64,000 nt of DNA from Deltaproteobacteria bacterium (GTDB lineage: Bacteria; Myxococcota_A; UBA9042): the NCBI GenBank assembly GCA_020632665.1, contig JACKFC010000002.1, positions 1-64,000 of the forward strand. Direction: 5' to 3'. Made by a program: the position numbers and the translations under genes. The notes below the pieces were generated by a model. That model was not told where the DNA came from. It searched no databases and saw only the letters and a program-made list of their open reading frames with translations. This document shows, in pieces, positions 17,819-26,276 of the stretch; position 1 is the stretch's first letter, and each line of letters opens with the position of its first letter.

Positions 17819-18895
17819 ATGTCGACCCGAGCCCACGAGCCGCTGACCTTCCGCTGCGGCAAGACGATGGCGAATCGCTACGCCCTCGCGCCGCTGACCA
17901 ACCAGCAGAGCCACGCAGACGGCACCCTCGGTGAGGACGAGCTGCGCTTCCTGACGATGCGGGCGCAGGGCGGTTTCGGCCTGACCATGACCTGCGCCGC
18001 CTCGATCGACCCGCTCGGCGTCGCCTTCGAGGGGCAGCTCGGACTGCACGACGACGCGCATCTGCCGGGGTTGCGGCGGCTGGCCGACGCGATCCGCGCG
18101 CACGGTAGCTTGGCCGTGGCGCAGCTGCACCACGGCGGGATGCGGGCGCTCGCGGAGCGGATCGGCCGGGCGCCGCTCGCGCCCTCGGACAACGAGCGCA
18201 GCGGCGCGGTCGAAATGAGCGAGGCGGAGATCTGCCACGCCCGGGACGGCTTCGTCGCCGCGGCGCGGCGGGTGCAGGCCGCAGGCTTCGACGGCGTCGA
18301 GATCCACGGCGCGCACGGCTATCTGCTCGCGGAATTCCTCAGCCCGGAGATCAACCTCCGCACCGACCGCTGGGGCGGTGACCCGGCGCGGCGCTTCCGC
18401 TTGCTCGACGAGGTCATCGCCGGCGTCCGCGCGGCGACCGGGCCGGCGTTCCTGGTCGGGGTGCGGATCTCACCCGAGCGCTTCGGTCTGGACCTCGGCG
18501 AGATGGTCACGGTCGCCGAGCGGCTGCTGGTCGATGCGCGCATCGATTTTCTCGACGTCTCGCTCTGGGACTACGCCAAGGAGCCGGCGGATTCGGCCTA
18601 CGCGGGGCGGACGCTGGCTTCGTATTTCACCGGGCTGCCGCGCGATGGCGTGCTGCTCGCGGGTGCAGGGAAGATCGCGACGCCGGCGGATGTCGACGCG
18701 TTGCTCGATGCCGGTTTCGATTTTGCGTTGCTGGGGCGGGCGGCGATCTTGCACCACGACCTGCCGCGGCTGCACGCCGCCGATCCCGCGTTTTCGCCGC
18801 GTCCGCTTCCGGTGCCGGCTGCGACGCTCGCGGCCGAGGGGCTCGGGCCGGCGTTCATCGACTATATGCGTCGTTGGGATGGTTTCGTCGGGTAG
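17819..18895 (+). CDS. Old yellow enzyme family NADH:flavin oxidoreductase
   Basis: A 358-residue FMN-dependent TIM-barrel reductase with AGGAG ahead of the ATG. Visible signatures are NRYALAPLTNQQSHADG, VAQLHHGG (substrate/FMN His region), DGVEIHGAHGYLLAEFLSP and RTDRWGGDPARRFRL, plus GAGKIATPADVDALLDAG and LLGRAAI near the C-terminus, where the FMN phosphate binds. OYE enzymes reduce activated C=C bonds or nitro groups with NAD(P)H; the physiological substrate is not evident. It follows the Cys-repeat gene by seven bases, perhaps only by chance, and is convergent with the SDR gene. Confidence 0.92.
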   Translation: MSTRAHEPLTFRCGKTMANRYALAPLTNQQSHADGTLGEDELRFLTMRAQGGFGLTMTCAASIDPLGVAFEGQLGLHDDAHLPGLRRLADAIRAHGSLAVAQLHHGGMRALAERIGRAPLAPSDNERSGAVEMSEAEICHARDGFVAAARRVQAAGFDGVEIHGAHGYLLAEFLSPEINLRTDRWGGDPARRFRLLDEVIAGVRAATGPAFLVGVRISPERFGLDLGEMVTVAERLLVDARIDFLDVSLWDYAKEPADSAYAGRTLASYFTGLPRDGVLLAGAGKIATPADVDALLDAGFDFALLGRAAILHHDLPRLHAADPAFSPRPLPVPAATLAAEGLGPAFIDYMRRWDGFVG

Positions 18896-18906
18896 CCTGC
18901 CGCGAC

Positions 18907-19923
18907 CTACGCGATCGGCTCCACCCGCGCATCCGCAGGGATATTGCCCGCCTCGCGGTGCCAGCGATAGATATCGTAGGCGCTCACCTCGAAGGGCCGC
19001 GGCGCGAAACCAAGGTCTTCGCTGGCTTTTTCGTGCAGCATCTCGCGGTTGCTGTGCAGCGCGTGCAGCGACTCGAAGGTATAGAGCGGCTCTTTGCCGG
19101 TCATCCGCCCCCAGCCGACGAAAAACGGCACGCCCATCGCGGCGAGCCAGCGCGGCACGTTGAGGCGCGGCGCGGGGCGGCCGGTGATCTGCTCGGCGAC
19201 GGCGGCCAGCTCGGCGACGCTCTTCCAGGTTCCGGTCAGCAGATACGATTGGCCGCAGCGGCCACGCGCAGGGTCGCGGGCGGTGAGCAGGGCGTCGACC
19301 ACGTCGCGCACGTCGACCCAATCGAAGCCGCCGTCGACCAGCGAGGGCAGCCGGCCGTGCCAGAGGTCGAGCCAGACCCGGCCGAGGCGCGAGACGCCGT
19401 AGTCGTGCGGCCCGATGACCCCGGTCGGGTGGAAGATGACGGCGTCGAGGCCCTGCTCGATCAGCGCCCGCACCTCCCGCTCGCCCTGCGCCTTGGTGCG
19501 GTCGTACCAGGGCCACTTCGTATCGCCCCACGGCACGCGCGGGCGGTCCTCGCGGATCGGCACGTCGAGCGGGAATTGCTGCATCGCGTGGATCGAGCTG
19601 GTGTAGAGCAGCCGCGCGCCGTGGGTCAGCGCGGCGCGGGCGACGTTGCGCGTCCCGCCGACGTTGACCTTCTCGACCATGCCGCCCTTGTTGCCGTCGA
19701 TCGAGATCACCGCCGCCAGGTGATAGATCAGCGTCGCCCCCTCGGTCGCGCGCACGATCGCGTCCTCGTCGCAGACGTCGGCGCTCACCGTCTCGACCGG
19801 CAGGCCATCGATGGCGCGGGTGTCGCGGTGCACGACGCAGCGGACCTGTTCGCCCCGCTCGAGCAGGGCGCGGACGAGGTTGCCGCCGATATGGCCCGAA
19901 GCTCCGGTCACGACGATGGTCAT
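18907..19923 (-). CDS. NAD(P)-dependent atypical SDR (dihydroflavonol-reductase-like)
   Basis: A 338-residue extended or atypical SDR starting MTIVVTGASGHIGGNLVRALL, a Rossmann nucleotide-binding GxxGxxG. The catalytic set is present: Ser in YTSSIHAM and the YxxxK of WYDRTKAQGE; IFHPTGVIGPHDYG and DWVDVRDVVDALL are typical of epimerase/DFR-like enzymes. AGGGAG precedes the start. An open frame continues far upstream on this strand but is antisense to two real genes and is not part of this protein. The substrate is unknown; such proteins reduce ketones or epimerise sugars. Confidence 0.9.
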   Translation of the reverse strand: MTIVVTGASGHIGGNLVRALLERGEQVRCVVHRDTRAIDGLPVETVSADVCDEDAIVRATEGATLIYHLAAVISIDGNKGGMVEKVNVGGTRNVARAALTHGARLLYTSSIHAMQQFPLDVPIREDRPRVPWGDTKWPWYDRTKAQGEREVRALIEQGLDAVIFHPTGVIGPHDYGVSRLGRVWLDLWHGRLPSLVDGGFDWVDVRDVVDALLTARDPARGRCGQSYLLTGTWKSVAELAAVAEQITGRPAPRLNVPRWLAAMGVPFFVGWGRMTGKEPLYTFESLHALHSNREMLHEKASEDLGFAPRPFEVSAYDIYRWHREAGNIPADARVEPIA

Positions 19924-20025
19924 GCTCCCTCCCGTGCACGATCTGCGCGGCCCGAACGCTAGCGCAGCGCGCCGCGGCCTGTCACGCTCCGCGCCGCGCG
20001 GGAAGCCTCCCGCCCCGGAGGAGCC

Positions 20026-21315
20026 GTGCCCGCCGCCGACGACACCCGCGCACCCCCCGCTGGATCGCCGGCCACGGCGCCCCGCCACCTCGTGATCGGC
20101 GCGACCGGCGTCGCCGGCGACGGCGTGGTCCGCCACCTCGCCGCGGCGAGCGACGCGCCCGTCTTCGCCCTCTCCCGCCGTGGCACCGCGCCGCAGGGCC
20201 TGCACGAGCGGGTGACGGGCGTGCCCTGCGACGTGCTCGCCCCCGGCGCGCTCGAGCAGGCGCTGGCTGCGCACCGGCCGACCCACGTCTACTACACCGC
20301 CCACGCGCAACCGGCCGGCAACGCCGGCGACCTCGACCCCCGCGCGATGCAGGCGATGCTCGGCCTGGCCAAGCCCTTCGCCAAGGTCTGGGACGCCTTG
20401 CCCCTGGTCGGTCCGTGGGTCTACGGCCAGATCGGCCGCCGCGCCGGCATCGTCGACGATGGCCGCAACGGCGCCATCTTCGACGCCGTCGCCGCCGCGC
20501 TGCGCAGCCCCGCCGGCCAGAGCGTCGAGCACCTCGCCGTGCTGACCGGGGGACGGCTCTACGGCGTCCACCTCGGCCCCGACCTCTACCCCGGATTTCC
20601 GGCGCGCTTGGTCGAAGACAGCCCGCGCCACCCCGGACCGTCCTGGTATTTCGCGGTCGAGGACGCCGCACAGGCCTTGGCCGCCGAGGGGCGCATCGGC
20701 GTCAGCATCCACCGCCCGCACTTCATCCTGGCCGCGGTGCAGGGCGCGCCGTATTCGCTGGTCAACGGCGTCGGGGTCTACGCCGCGCTCTGCCGGGAAG
20801 TCGGCGCGGACCTGGTCTTCCTCGGCGGACGGCGGGTCTACGAGGCCCGCTTCGAGGCGGCGTCGGCCGAGTTGATCGGCGCGCAGATGCGCTGGGCGGC
20901 GGCGACGCCGGCGGCGCGTGGCGAGGCCTTCAACGTCAGCAACGGCGAGCCGCTGCGCTGGAGCGAAGTCTGGCCGGCGGTGGCGGCGCGCTTCGGCCTG
21001 CGCCCGGTCGTCCCCGACGCGCCCACCCACGCCCGCAAGGTCGTCGGCGACCTCGAGGCGGCGTGGCGCGCGATGCGGCAGCGGCACGGCATGGCGGAGA
21101 TGTCGCTCGCCAGCGCGTTCCCGCAGGCCTTCCTGCACCAATCGATGATCATGACCTGGGATACGCATTACGATATCGGCAAATGCCGGGCGATGGGTTT
21201 CGTCGAGGCGCGCGACCAGGCCGGTGAGTTCCTCCGCCTCTTCGAAAGGCTGCAGGCGCAGGGCGTCTTGCCGCCCGCGGACGGTGCGGCGGGTCTCGCG
21301 GGTGCGGGGGGCTAG
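20026..21315 (+). CDS. PRISE-like SDR (progesterone 5beta-reductase/iridoid synthase family)
   Basis: A 429-residue SDR read from GTG 20026, with CCGGAGGAG upstream. It has HLVIGATGVAGDGVVRHL for nucleotide binding and the PRISE-type segments VYYTAHAQP, LTGGRLYGVHLGP and PSWYFAVEDAAQAL (the catalytic Tyr motif). In plant and bacterial PRISE enzymes the TGxKxY motif carries a catalytic Lys; here the aligned residue seems to be Arg (TGGRLY), which may weaken or change activity. These enzymes reduce enone C=C bonds with NADPH. The EamA transporter gene follows after three bases, so they form an operon, perhaps reduction and export of one compound. Confidence 0.85.
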   Translation: MPAADDTRAPPAGSPATAPRHLVIGATGVAGDGVVRHLAAASDAPVFALSRRGTAPQGLHERVTGVPCDVLAPGALEQALAAHRPTHVYYTAHAQPAGNAGDLDPRAMQAMLGLAKPFAKVWDALPLVGPWVYGQIGRRAGIVDDGRNGAIFDAVAAALRSPAGQSVEHLAVLTGGRLYGVHLGPDLYPGFPARLVEDSPRHPGPSWYFAVEDAAQALAAEGRIGVSIHRPHFILAAVQGAPYSLVNGVGVYAALCREVGADLVFLGGRRVYEARFEAASAELIGAQMRWAAATPAARGEAFNVSNGEPLRWSEVWPAVAARFGLRPVVPDAPTHARKVVGDLEAAWRAMRQRHGMAEMSLASAFPQAFLHQSMIMTWDTHYDIGKCRAMGFVEARDQAGEFLRLFERLQAQGVLPPADGAAGLAGAGG

Positions 21316-21318
21316 GCG

Positions 21319-22164
21319 ATGGATCGGCTGATCGCCATCGCCGGCGTCTTCGGCATCTCGCTCGCGGCGATCCTCTTCCACCTCGCCGCCGTCTCGCCCT
21401 CGACCGGCGCCTTCTTCCGCGCCCTCTACGCGATGCCGCTGCTGATCTGGATGGCGCGCGGCCACCGCGTCGCCACACCGATCCGCTGGCTCACCTTCGG
21501 CGGCGGCATCCTCTTCGGCATCGATCTGGTGCTGTGGCACGCCGCCATCGACCGCATCGGCACGGGCCTGGCGACGGTGCTGGCGAATACCCAGGTCGTC
21601 TGGGTCGGGCTCGGCACCTGGGCCATCTTCTCCGAGCGGCCGCCGGGGCGCTTCTTCGCCGCGTTGCCGCTGATGCTGGGCGGCGTCGCTTTGCTCAGCG
21701 GCCTGGGCGACGCCGACGCCTTCGGCAGCGATCCGCTCACCGGCAGCGTCTTCGGGCTCTGCGGCGCGCTCGCCTACGCCGCCTACCTGATGATCCACCG
21801 CCGCGCCTGCCGCGGCGAGCGGCGACCGCTGGGCCAGCTGCGTGACGCGACCGCTGGCATGGGCACCGGTGCGCTACTCTGCGGCCTGCTCGCCGATCCG
21901 GGGCTCTCGCTGCTACCGACCTGGCCCGGCCACGGTTGGCTGCTGCTGCTCTCGCTGGTGGCGCAGGTCGGCGGCTGGTGGGCGCTCTCCACCGCGCTGC
22001 CACGGCTCGGCGCCGTCGAAGGCAGCACCCTGCTCCTGCTGCAGCCGATCGGGACGATGATCTGGGGCGGCCTGCTCTTCGCCGAGGCACCTTCGATGCA
22101 GCAGCTCGCCGGCGCCGGCGCGGTCATCGGCGGCCTCGCCCTGGTCCAGCTGCGCCGGAGCTGA
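21319..22164 (+). CDS. EamA-family (drug/metabolite) transporter
   Basis: A 281-residue integral membrane protein with about nine or ten hydrophobic segments and two EamA repeats. The first ends near LMLGGVALLSGLG; the second includes WWALSTALPRLGAVEGSTLLLLQPIG and the closing VIGGLALVQL. The Pro-containing LLQPIGT(M)IW segment is the DMT hallmark. Members export amino acids, purines or small metabolites; substrates cannot be predicted from sequence. Its start lies four bases after the PRISE-like reductase stop, indicating coexpression. Confidence 0.9.
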   Translation: MDRLIAIAGVFGISLAAILFHLAAVSPSTGAFFRALYAMPLLIWMARGHRVATPIRWLTFGGGILFGIDLVLWHAAIDRIGTGLATVLANTQVVWVGLGTWAIFSERPPGRFFAALPLMLGGVALLSGLGDADAFGSDPLTGSVFGLCGALAYAAYLMIHRRACRGERRPLGQLRDATAGMGTGALLCGLLADPGLSLLPTWPGHGWLLLLSLVAQVGGWWALSTALPRLGAVEGSTLLLLQPIGTMIWGGLLFAEAPSMQQLAGAGAVIGGLALVQLRRS

Positions 22165-22308
22165 GCCGGGCTGGCAGGCCCCCGCACCTACCGCGCCATC
22201 GCTGCTACCGCGATATCCGCAACCTCGAGCTCTCGGGGCACCGATCCGGGCGACGTCGCCGGTGTCGGCTGGCGCGACGACGCTTGGCTGGCGATGCTCG
22301 GCGGCAGC

Positions 22309-22890
22309 TCAAAGCAAGAGATCGGAGAGCGGCTTGCGCACCCGCGGCGCCAATTCGCGCGAGCGGAAGGGCTCCTCGAGCGCGTCGGCGGGGCCGGGGA
22401 AGCCGAGGGCCCAGACGGCCACCACGTCGAGATCTTCGGGCAGGTCGAGGCTGCGGCGCAGGTCCGCCTCTTCATAGCCCGCCATCGGGTGCGCGACCAC
22501 GCCGCGGGCGTGACCCTGCAGCGCGATGGCGAGGCCGGCGGCGCCGACGTCGTGCCACGCCCAGGCGTTCTGCTTGCCGCTGGCGGCGAAGGTGCGGGTC
22601 GCCAGGGTCACGACGAACGCCGAGGCGTCCTTGCACCACGGCTTGTTGCCGCCGGCGAGGCCGTCGAAGATCGCCTGCCACCGGCCTTGGTGCGCGTCGT
22701 CGACGCCGCGCGCGCCGAGCACGAAGCGCCAGGGCTGCTCGTTGCTGCAGGAGGGCGCCCAGCGGGCCGCCTCGAGCAGGCCGTGCAAGGTGCGCAGGTC
22801 GACGTCACGGCTGGCGTCGAAGCTGCGGCCACTCCATCGACCGGCGAGCAGGGGGTGAATCGGTTGGTCGCTCGGGGCGGGCTTGTCCAT
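22309..22890 (-). CDS. Nitroreductase family FMN oxidoreductase
   Basis: A 193-residue flavoprotein. The ATG at 22890 has AGGAG upstream. It shows the N-terminal FMN motif (GRWSGRSFD), AARWAPSCSNEQPWRFVLG (flavin- and substrate-binding loop) and HPMAGYEEADLRRSLDLPED in the C-terminal part, the order of the nitroreductase superfamily. Such enzymes reduce nitroaromatics or quinones by hydride transfer as homodimers. It is divergently paired with the LysR regulator at 23068, which by usual logic controls it; the roughly 180-bp space between them would hold the operator. Confidence 0.9.
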   Translation of the reverse strand: MDKPAPSDQPIHPLLAGRWSGRSFDASRDVDLRTLHGLLEAARWAPSCSNEQPWRFVLGARGVDDAHQGRWQAIFDGLAGGNKPWCKDASAFVVTLATRTFAASGKQNAWAWHDVGAAGLAIALQGHARGVVAHPMAGYEEADLRRSLDLPEDLDVVAVWALGFPGPADALEEPFRSRELAPRVRKPLSDLLL

Positions 22891-23067
22891 GGTCGGCTCC
22901 TCTCGTCTCGACTGGTCGGTCTGGTCTGATCTGGTGTGGGCGGCGGCTGACCGCCAACCACGCGACACGGAAGGTAGCGACGCGCAGGCGCTTGCAAAAG
23001 GGGCCAGGGCTGCCATCTCTGTTCCACCGTCGCAACGACAAACGGACTGCGACCGCGAGGTGCGCCG

Positions 23068-24000
23068 ATGGACATGAACGAAGTGCTGATCTTCGCGCGG
23101 GTGGTCGAAGCTGGGAGCTTCACCGCCGCCGGTCGGGCGCTCGGGCTACCGAAGTCGACCGTCAGCCGCAAGGTTGCCGCGCTCGAGGAGCGGCTCGGCG
23201 CCCGCCTGTTGGAGCGCACCACGCGCCGGCTGCGGCTGACCGAGGCAGGTTCGGTCCTCTTCGAGCGGGCGCGGCGCATCTCGGTCGCGCTCGACGAGGC
23301 CGAGGCCGCGGTCGGTGAGCTGCAATCCGAGCCCAAGGGCACCATCCGCCTCACCGCACCGGTCGATATGGGCCACACCTGGCTGGGCCCGATCATCGCC
23401 CGCTTCCTCGCCGCCTACCCCGACGTCCACGTCGATATCGAGCTCACCGGCCGGGTCGTCGACCTGCTCGCCGAGGGCTTCGACGTCGCCATCCGCGCCG
23501 GCAAGCTCGCCGACTCGAGCCTGGTCGCCCGCCGCCTCGGCCGGACCCGGATCGGCCTCTTCGCCAGCCCCGATTATCTCTCTTGGCGCGGCATCCCCGA
23601 GCACCCGAGCGACCTCGCCGAGCACGCCTTCATCCTCTTCCGCGGCTCGCGCTTCGAGGAGACGCTGAACCTGCAGCGTGGCGCGGAGCAGCTCGAGATC
23701 CACGTTCAGGGCCGCGCCTCGGCCAACGACTTCACCATGCTGCGCGGCCTCTGCGCCGCCGGTGCCGGCATCGGCCAGCTCCCCGACGTGGTCGGCGCGC
23801 TCGAGGTCGAGGCCGGGCGGCTGGTGCCCGTGCTGCCCGATTGGTGCACCGGCGAAGGCCAGGTCGCGGCGGTCTATCCCTCCTCGCGCCACCTCTCGAC
23901 CACGGTCCGCGCCTTCCTCGACCACCTCCGCGACGAGTTGACGCCGCCGCCGTGGGAAATCCTCTTGGCCAACGGCGGAAATTCGGCATACCGGGGCTAG
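23068..24000 (+). CDS. LysR-family transcriptional regulator
   Basis: A 310-residue LysR protein. The N-terminal winged HTH (about 2-60) reads MNEVLIFARVVEAGSFTAAG, then LPKSTVSRKVAALEERLG and LTEAG, all canonical. The effector domain (about 88-300) has TIRLTAPVDMGHTWLGPIIA and DVAIRAGKLADSSL, matching the group that includes AaeR-like regulators of quinone and aromatic responses. It is divergent from the nitroreductase gene, the classic arrangement for an activator that also represses its own promoter. A factor-independent terminator follows immediately (24014-24035). Confidence 0.92.
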   Translation: MDMNEVLIFARVVEAGSFTAAGRALGLPKSTVSRKVAALEERLGARLLERTTRRLRLTEAGSVLFERARRISVALDEAEAAVGELQSEPKGTIRLTAPVDMGHTWLGPIIARFLAAYPDVHVDIELTGRVVDLLAEGFDVAIRAGKLADSSLVARRLGRTRIGLFASPDYLSWRGIPEHPSDLAEHAFILFRGSRFEETLNLQRGAEQLEIHVQGRASANDFTMLRGLCAAGAGIGQLPDVVGALEVEAGRLVPVLPDWCTGEGQVAAVYPSSRHLSTTVRAFLDHLRDELTPPPWEILLANGGNSAYRG

Positions 24001-24013
24001 AGACGCGATCAAG

Positions 24014-24035
24014 AAGTCGCCCGGGGCGACTTTTT
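24014..24035 (+). terminator. Rho-independent terminator after the LysR gene
   Basis: AAGTCGCC and GGCGACTT form a perfect eight-base stem with a three-base CGG loop, ending in a run of five T (24031-24035). It begins fourteen bases after the LysR stop codon. Confidence 0.8.
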
Positions 24036-24057
24036 GACGCGGCTCGTGGAGGGGGAA

Positions 24058-24165
24058 GGTTCGCGAGAACCACGCTTCTCGCGACCTGGGGGCGCCCAGC
24101 CCCCCAGAGAACAGAAGAGAGACTCGGCCAGAAAATGCGAGACTGCATTTTCTGGTCGCGTCTCT
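24058..24165. repeat. Three consecutive strong hairpins in an intergenic region
   Basis: Hairpin 1 (24058-24086) pairs GGTTCGCGAGAA with TTCTCGCGACC across one bulge. Hairpin 2 (24086-24107) pairs CTGGGGG with CCCCCAG. Hairpin 3 (24118-24165) pairs AGAGAC and CCAGAAAATGC with GCATTTTCTGG and GTCTCT across a four-base internal loop. The three stems are nearly contiguous and lie between the LysR terminator and the crystallin-domain gene. They could be a structured RNA, a stacked terminator region or a palindromic insertion. Confidence 0.6.
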
Positions 24166-24237
24166 AGTCAACCGCGGTCGGCTGCGTACGATGGCGGGAG
24201 TCGATCCTATCCCGCAGCAACGTGCCCGGAGGCCGCC

Positions 24238-25884
24238 ATGCCCAAGATCTCCACACCCGTCGCGCCGCTCGTCGTCGCGCTCGCGACCTTGCTCCTCGGC
24301 TCCACCGCGAGCGCGCAGGAAGGGCGCGGCTGCAGCGTGTTCAAGCCCTGTCCCAAAGGCTTCAAATGCGAGGCTGGCAGCCAGAAATGCCGAGGTCCCG
24401 GCAAAGAAGGCGACCCCTGCCACCTGACCCGACCCTGCGGCCCGGGGCTGAAATGCGAGGCGGGCAGCCAACGCTGCCGCGGGCCGGGCAAAGAAGGCGA
24501 CTCCTGCCACCTGACCCGACCGTGTGGTCCCGGCCTGACCTGCGAGGCGGGATCGCACCGCTGCCGTCGCCCCGGCGGCGTCGGTGATTCCTGCCACGCC
24601 ACCCGGCCCTGCGGCAGCGGCCTCTCCTGCCAACCCGGCGTGCACAAATGCTACCACCAGCCACGCCACGCCGGAGAGCCCTGCGTCGCCGGCCACGGCT
24701 GCCAGACCGGCTTCTACTGCCAATCCTTCGTCCACAAATGCGTGCCGAAATCGATCGACTTCAAGAGCAACTCGCCCTGCGCCGCGCTGCGGGTCCACGC
24801 GATCGCCGAGGACGCCAAGCGGGCGCGGATGACCATGACCTTCAGCTCCGGCAGCACCGCCGGCGCCGGCGCGTACTTCAGCTACGAGACCGGCCTGGTC
24901 TACGGCGACAACGGCGAATTCGGCTGCTTCGCCACCGCCTGCGTCGGTAGCCAGGCCGACGCCAACGTCGCCAACTTCGCCAACTTCGGAATCTACGGAA
25001 AGTACAAAGACTTCGAAGGATTCTCTGCCGTCACCGGCGGCAGCGCCGATACGCCCTTCATCAACCTGGGCTTCGCGACCAGCCAGGTCTGGTCGGCCAA
25101 CGCCCCGAACAAGCCGAAAGAGATCCTCAAAGGCCGCCTGCTCGGCACCGCCTCGGGCCTGACCTTCGGCGTCGGCTTGAACCCCGTCAGCGTCAACACC
25201 GCGCTCTGCTATACCGCGCGCCTCGACTCGGGCAAACCGCTCTCGAATTTCAAGGATATCCAGAAGATATTGAAAGGCTGGTCCGACGCTGGCTTCACCA
25301 AGTCGAGCCAGCCCGCGTCACTCGGCGGCAGCGGCGGTGGTAGCAACGCCGGCGGCGGCGGCAACGGCGGTGGCGGCAGCAACGGCGGTGGCGGCGGCAA
25401 CAACGGTGGCATCGGCGCCCGCTGCGCCAGCGAGAACCAGCGCTGCAATTTCAGTGGCAAGGCGGTGGTGCGCTACGGCGCCAACGGCAAATTCGTCTCG
25501 CGCGTCGCCGTCGGCGGCATCGACTGCAACAACAAGACGTTCGGCGATCCCATCTACGGTGTGGTCAAGGCTTGCTACGTGAAGCCGATCGGCGGTGGTG
25601 GCGGTGGTGGCGGCAGCCCGTCCGACGCCTGTGTGGCGACGGAGCACGCCAACTTCCAGGGCCGTTCGCAGGCGTTTTCGCTCGGCAACCACGATATCGG
25701 CACGCTGCACGGCAAGGTCGGCAACGATCAGATCAGCGCCGTCCGCTGCCGCCCCGGCTTCGAGGCGATCCTCTTCGAGCACGGCGGCTTCAAGGGCCAG
25801 AAGCTCGTCGTCCGCGGCGCGAGGGGCTGGGTCGGCAACGGCTTCAACGACAAGGCGTCGAGCATCATCGTCCGGCGCTACTGA
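24238..25884 (+). CDS. Secreted Dickkopf-like Cys-repeat protein with beta/gamma-crystallin domain
   Basis: A 548-residue exported protein; GGAGG at 24228-24232 supports ATG 24238 and the signal ends STASAQ. Domains in order: six Cys repeats of about 30 residues (about 30-165; GDPCHLTRPCGPGLKCEAG type, like Dickkopf N-terminal units); a novel globular part (about 170-355); a Gly/Ser/Asn-rich linker; a small domain (about 390-455) with CNFSGKAVVRYGANGKFVSR and GVVKACYV, known from extracellular carbohydrate-active proteins; a poly-Gly hinge; and a beta/gamma-crystallin fold (about 460-548) with NFQGRSQAFSLGNHDIG, NDQISAVRC and FEHGGFKGQKLVV, including the N/D-N/D-x-I-S calcium site. It probably binds Ca2+ and surfaces. 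Confidence 0.85.
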   Translation: MPKISTPVAPLVVALATLLLGSTASAQEGRGCSVFKPCPKGFKCEAGSQKCRGPGKEGDPCHLTRPCGPGLKCEAGSQRCRGPGKEGDSCHLTRPCGPGLTCEAGSHRCRRPGGVGDSCHATRPCGSGLSCQPGVHKCYHQPRHAGEPCVAGHGCQTGFYCQSFVHKCVPKSIDFKSNSPCAALRVHAIAEDAKRARMTMTFSSGSTAGAGAYFSYETGLVYGDNGEFGCFATACVGSQADANVANFANFGIYGKYKDFEGFSAVTGGSADTPFINLGFATSQVWSANAPNKPKEILKGRLLGTASGLTFGVGLNPVSVNTALCYTARLDSGKPLSNFKDIQKILKGWSDAGFTKSSQPASLGGSGGGSNAGGGGNGGGGSNGGGGGNNGGIGARCASENQRCNFSGKAVVRYGANGKFVSRVAVGGIDCNNKTFGDPIYGVVKACYVKPIGGGGGGGGSPSDACVATEHANFQGRSQAFSLGNHDIGTLHGKVGNDQISAVRCRPGFEAILFEHGGFKGQKLVVRGARGWVGNGFNDKASSIIVRRY

Positions 25885-26276
25885 CGGCCCAACGTCATCC
25901 ACGGGCTCGGGTCGGCGTAGCCGCCGAGGTCATCGTCGCCGCGCGCCACGACCAGGACGTCGAAGGCGCGCGGGGCGTCTTTCTCGGGCGCTTTCTGCAC
26001 CACGATCATCGACCACTCGGCGTCCTGTAGCTTCGGGCTGGCGACGACGGTGAAGCCCGGCTGCGCGGTCGGCTTCTGCCGCGGCAAGGGCTCCGGCACC
26101 GGTAGATCGTCGAGGACGATGCCGCGGCGCTGACCGTAGATCGCTTGGTAGAAGCCGCGCAGCTCGTCGAGGCTGCCCTGCACGCGGTAGCGTGCGCAGT
26201 TCTCGTCGGCGTAGGTCTCTTCCGCGTCGCGGACGATGGCGGCGCCGAAGCGGGCGATATCGGGCTGGGCGCTCAT
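25878..26276 (-). CDS. Hypothetical protein coupled to thymidine kinase
   Basis: A 132-residue soluble protein with no family I recognise. It starts MSAQPDIARFGAAIVRDAEE and has an alpha/beta pattern with a conserved-looking core (EWSMIVVQKAPEKDAPRAFDVLVVARG). Its ATG overlaps the tdk stop in an ATGA, so the two are translationally coupled, and its 3' end overlaps the convergent crystallin gene by seven bases. No signal peptide or membrane segment is seen. Confidence 0.7.
   Translation of the reverse strand: MSAQPDIARFGAAIVRDAEETYADENCARYRVQGSLDELRGFYQAIYGQRRGIVLDDLPVPEPLPRQKPTAQPGFTVVASPKLQDAEWSMIVVQKAPEKDAPRAFDVLVVARGDDDLGGYADPSPWMTLGRQ

Noticed and set aside
14650..17862. Upstream extension of the GST frame to 1296 codons
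   Set aside because: It is antisense to a clear Cys-repeat lipoprotein and low-complexity; AGGAGGA and the GST fold place the start at 14649.
19924..21798. Upstream extension of the minus-strand SDR to 963 codons
   Set aside because: The extension is antisense to the PRISE and EamA genes; the Rossmann start and ribosome site at 19923 define the real gene.
25318..25902. 194-codon minus-strand frame rich in Ala opposite the poly-Gly hinge
   Set aside because: Antisense of GGCGGC repeats; no start site or domain.
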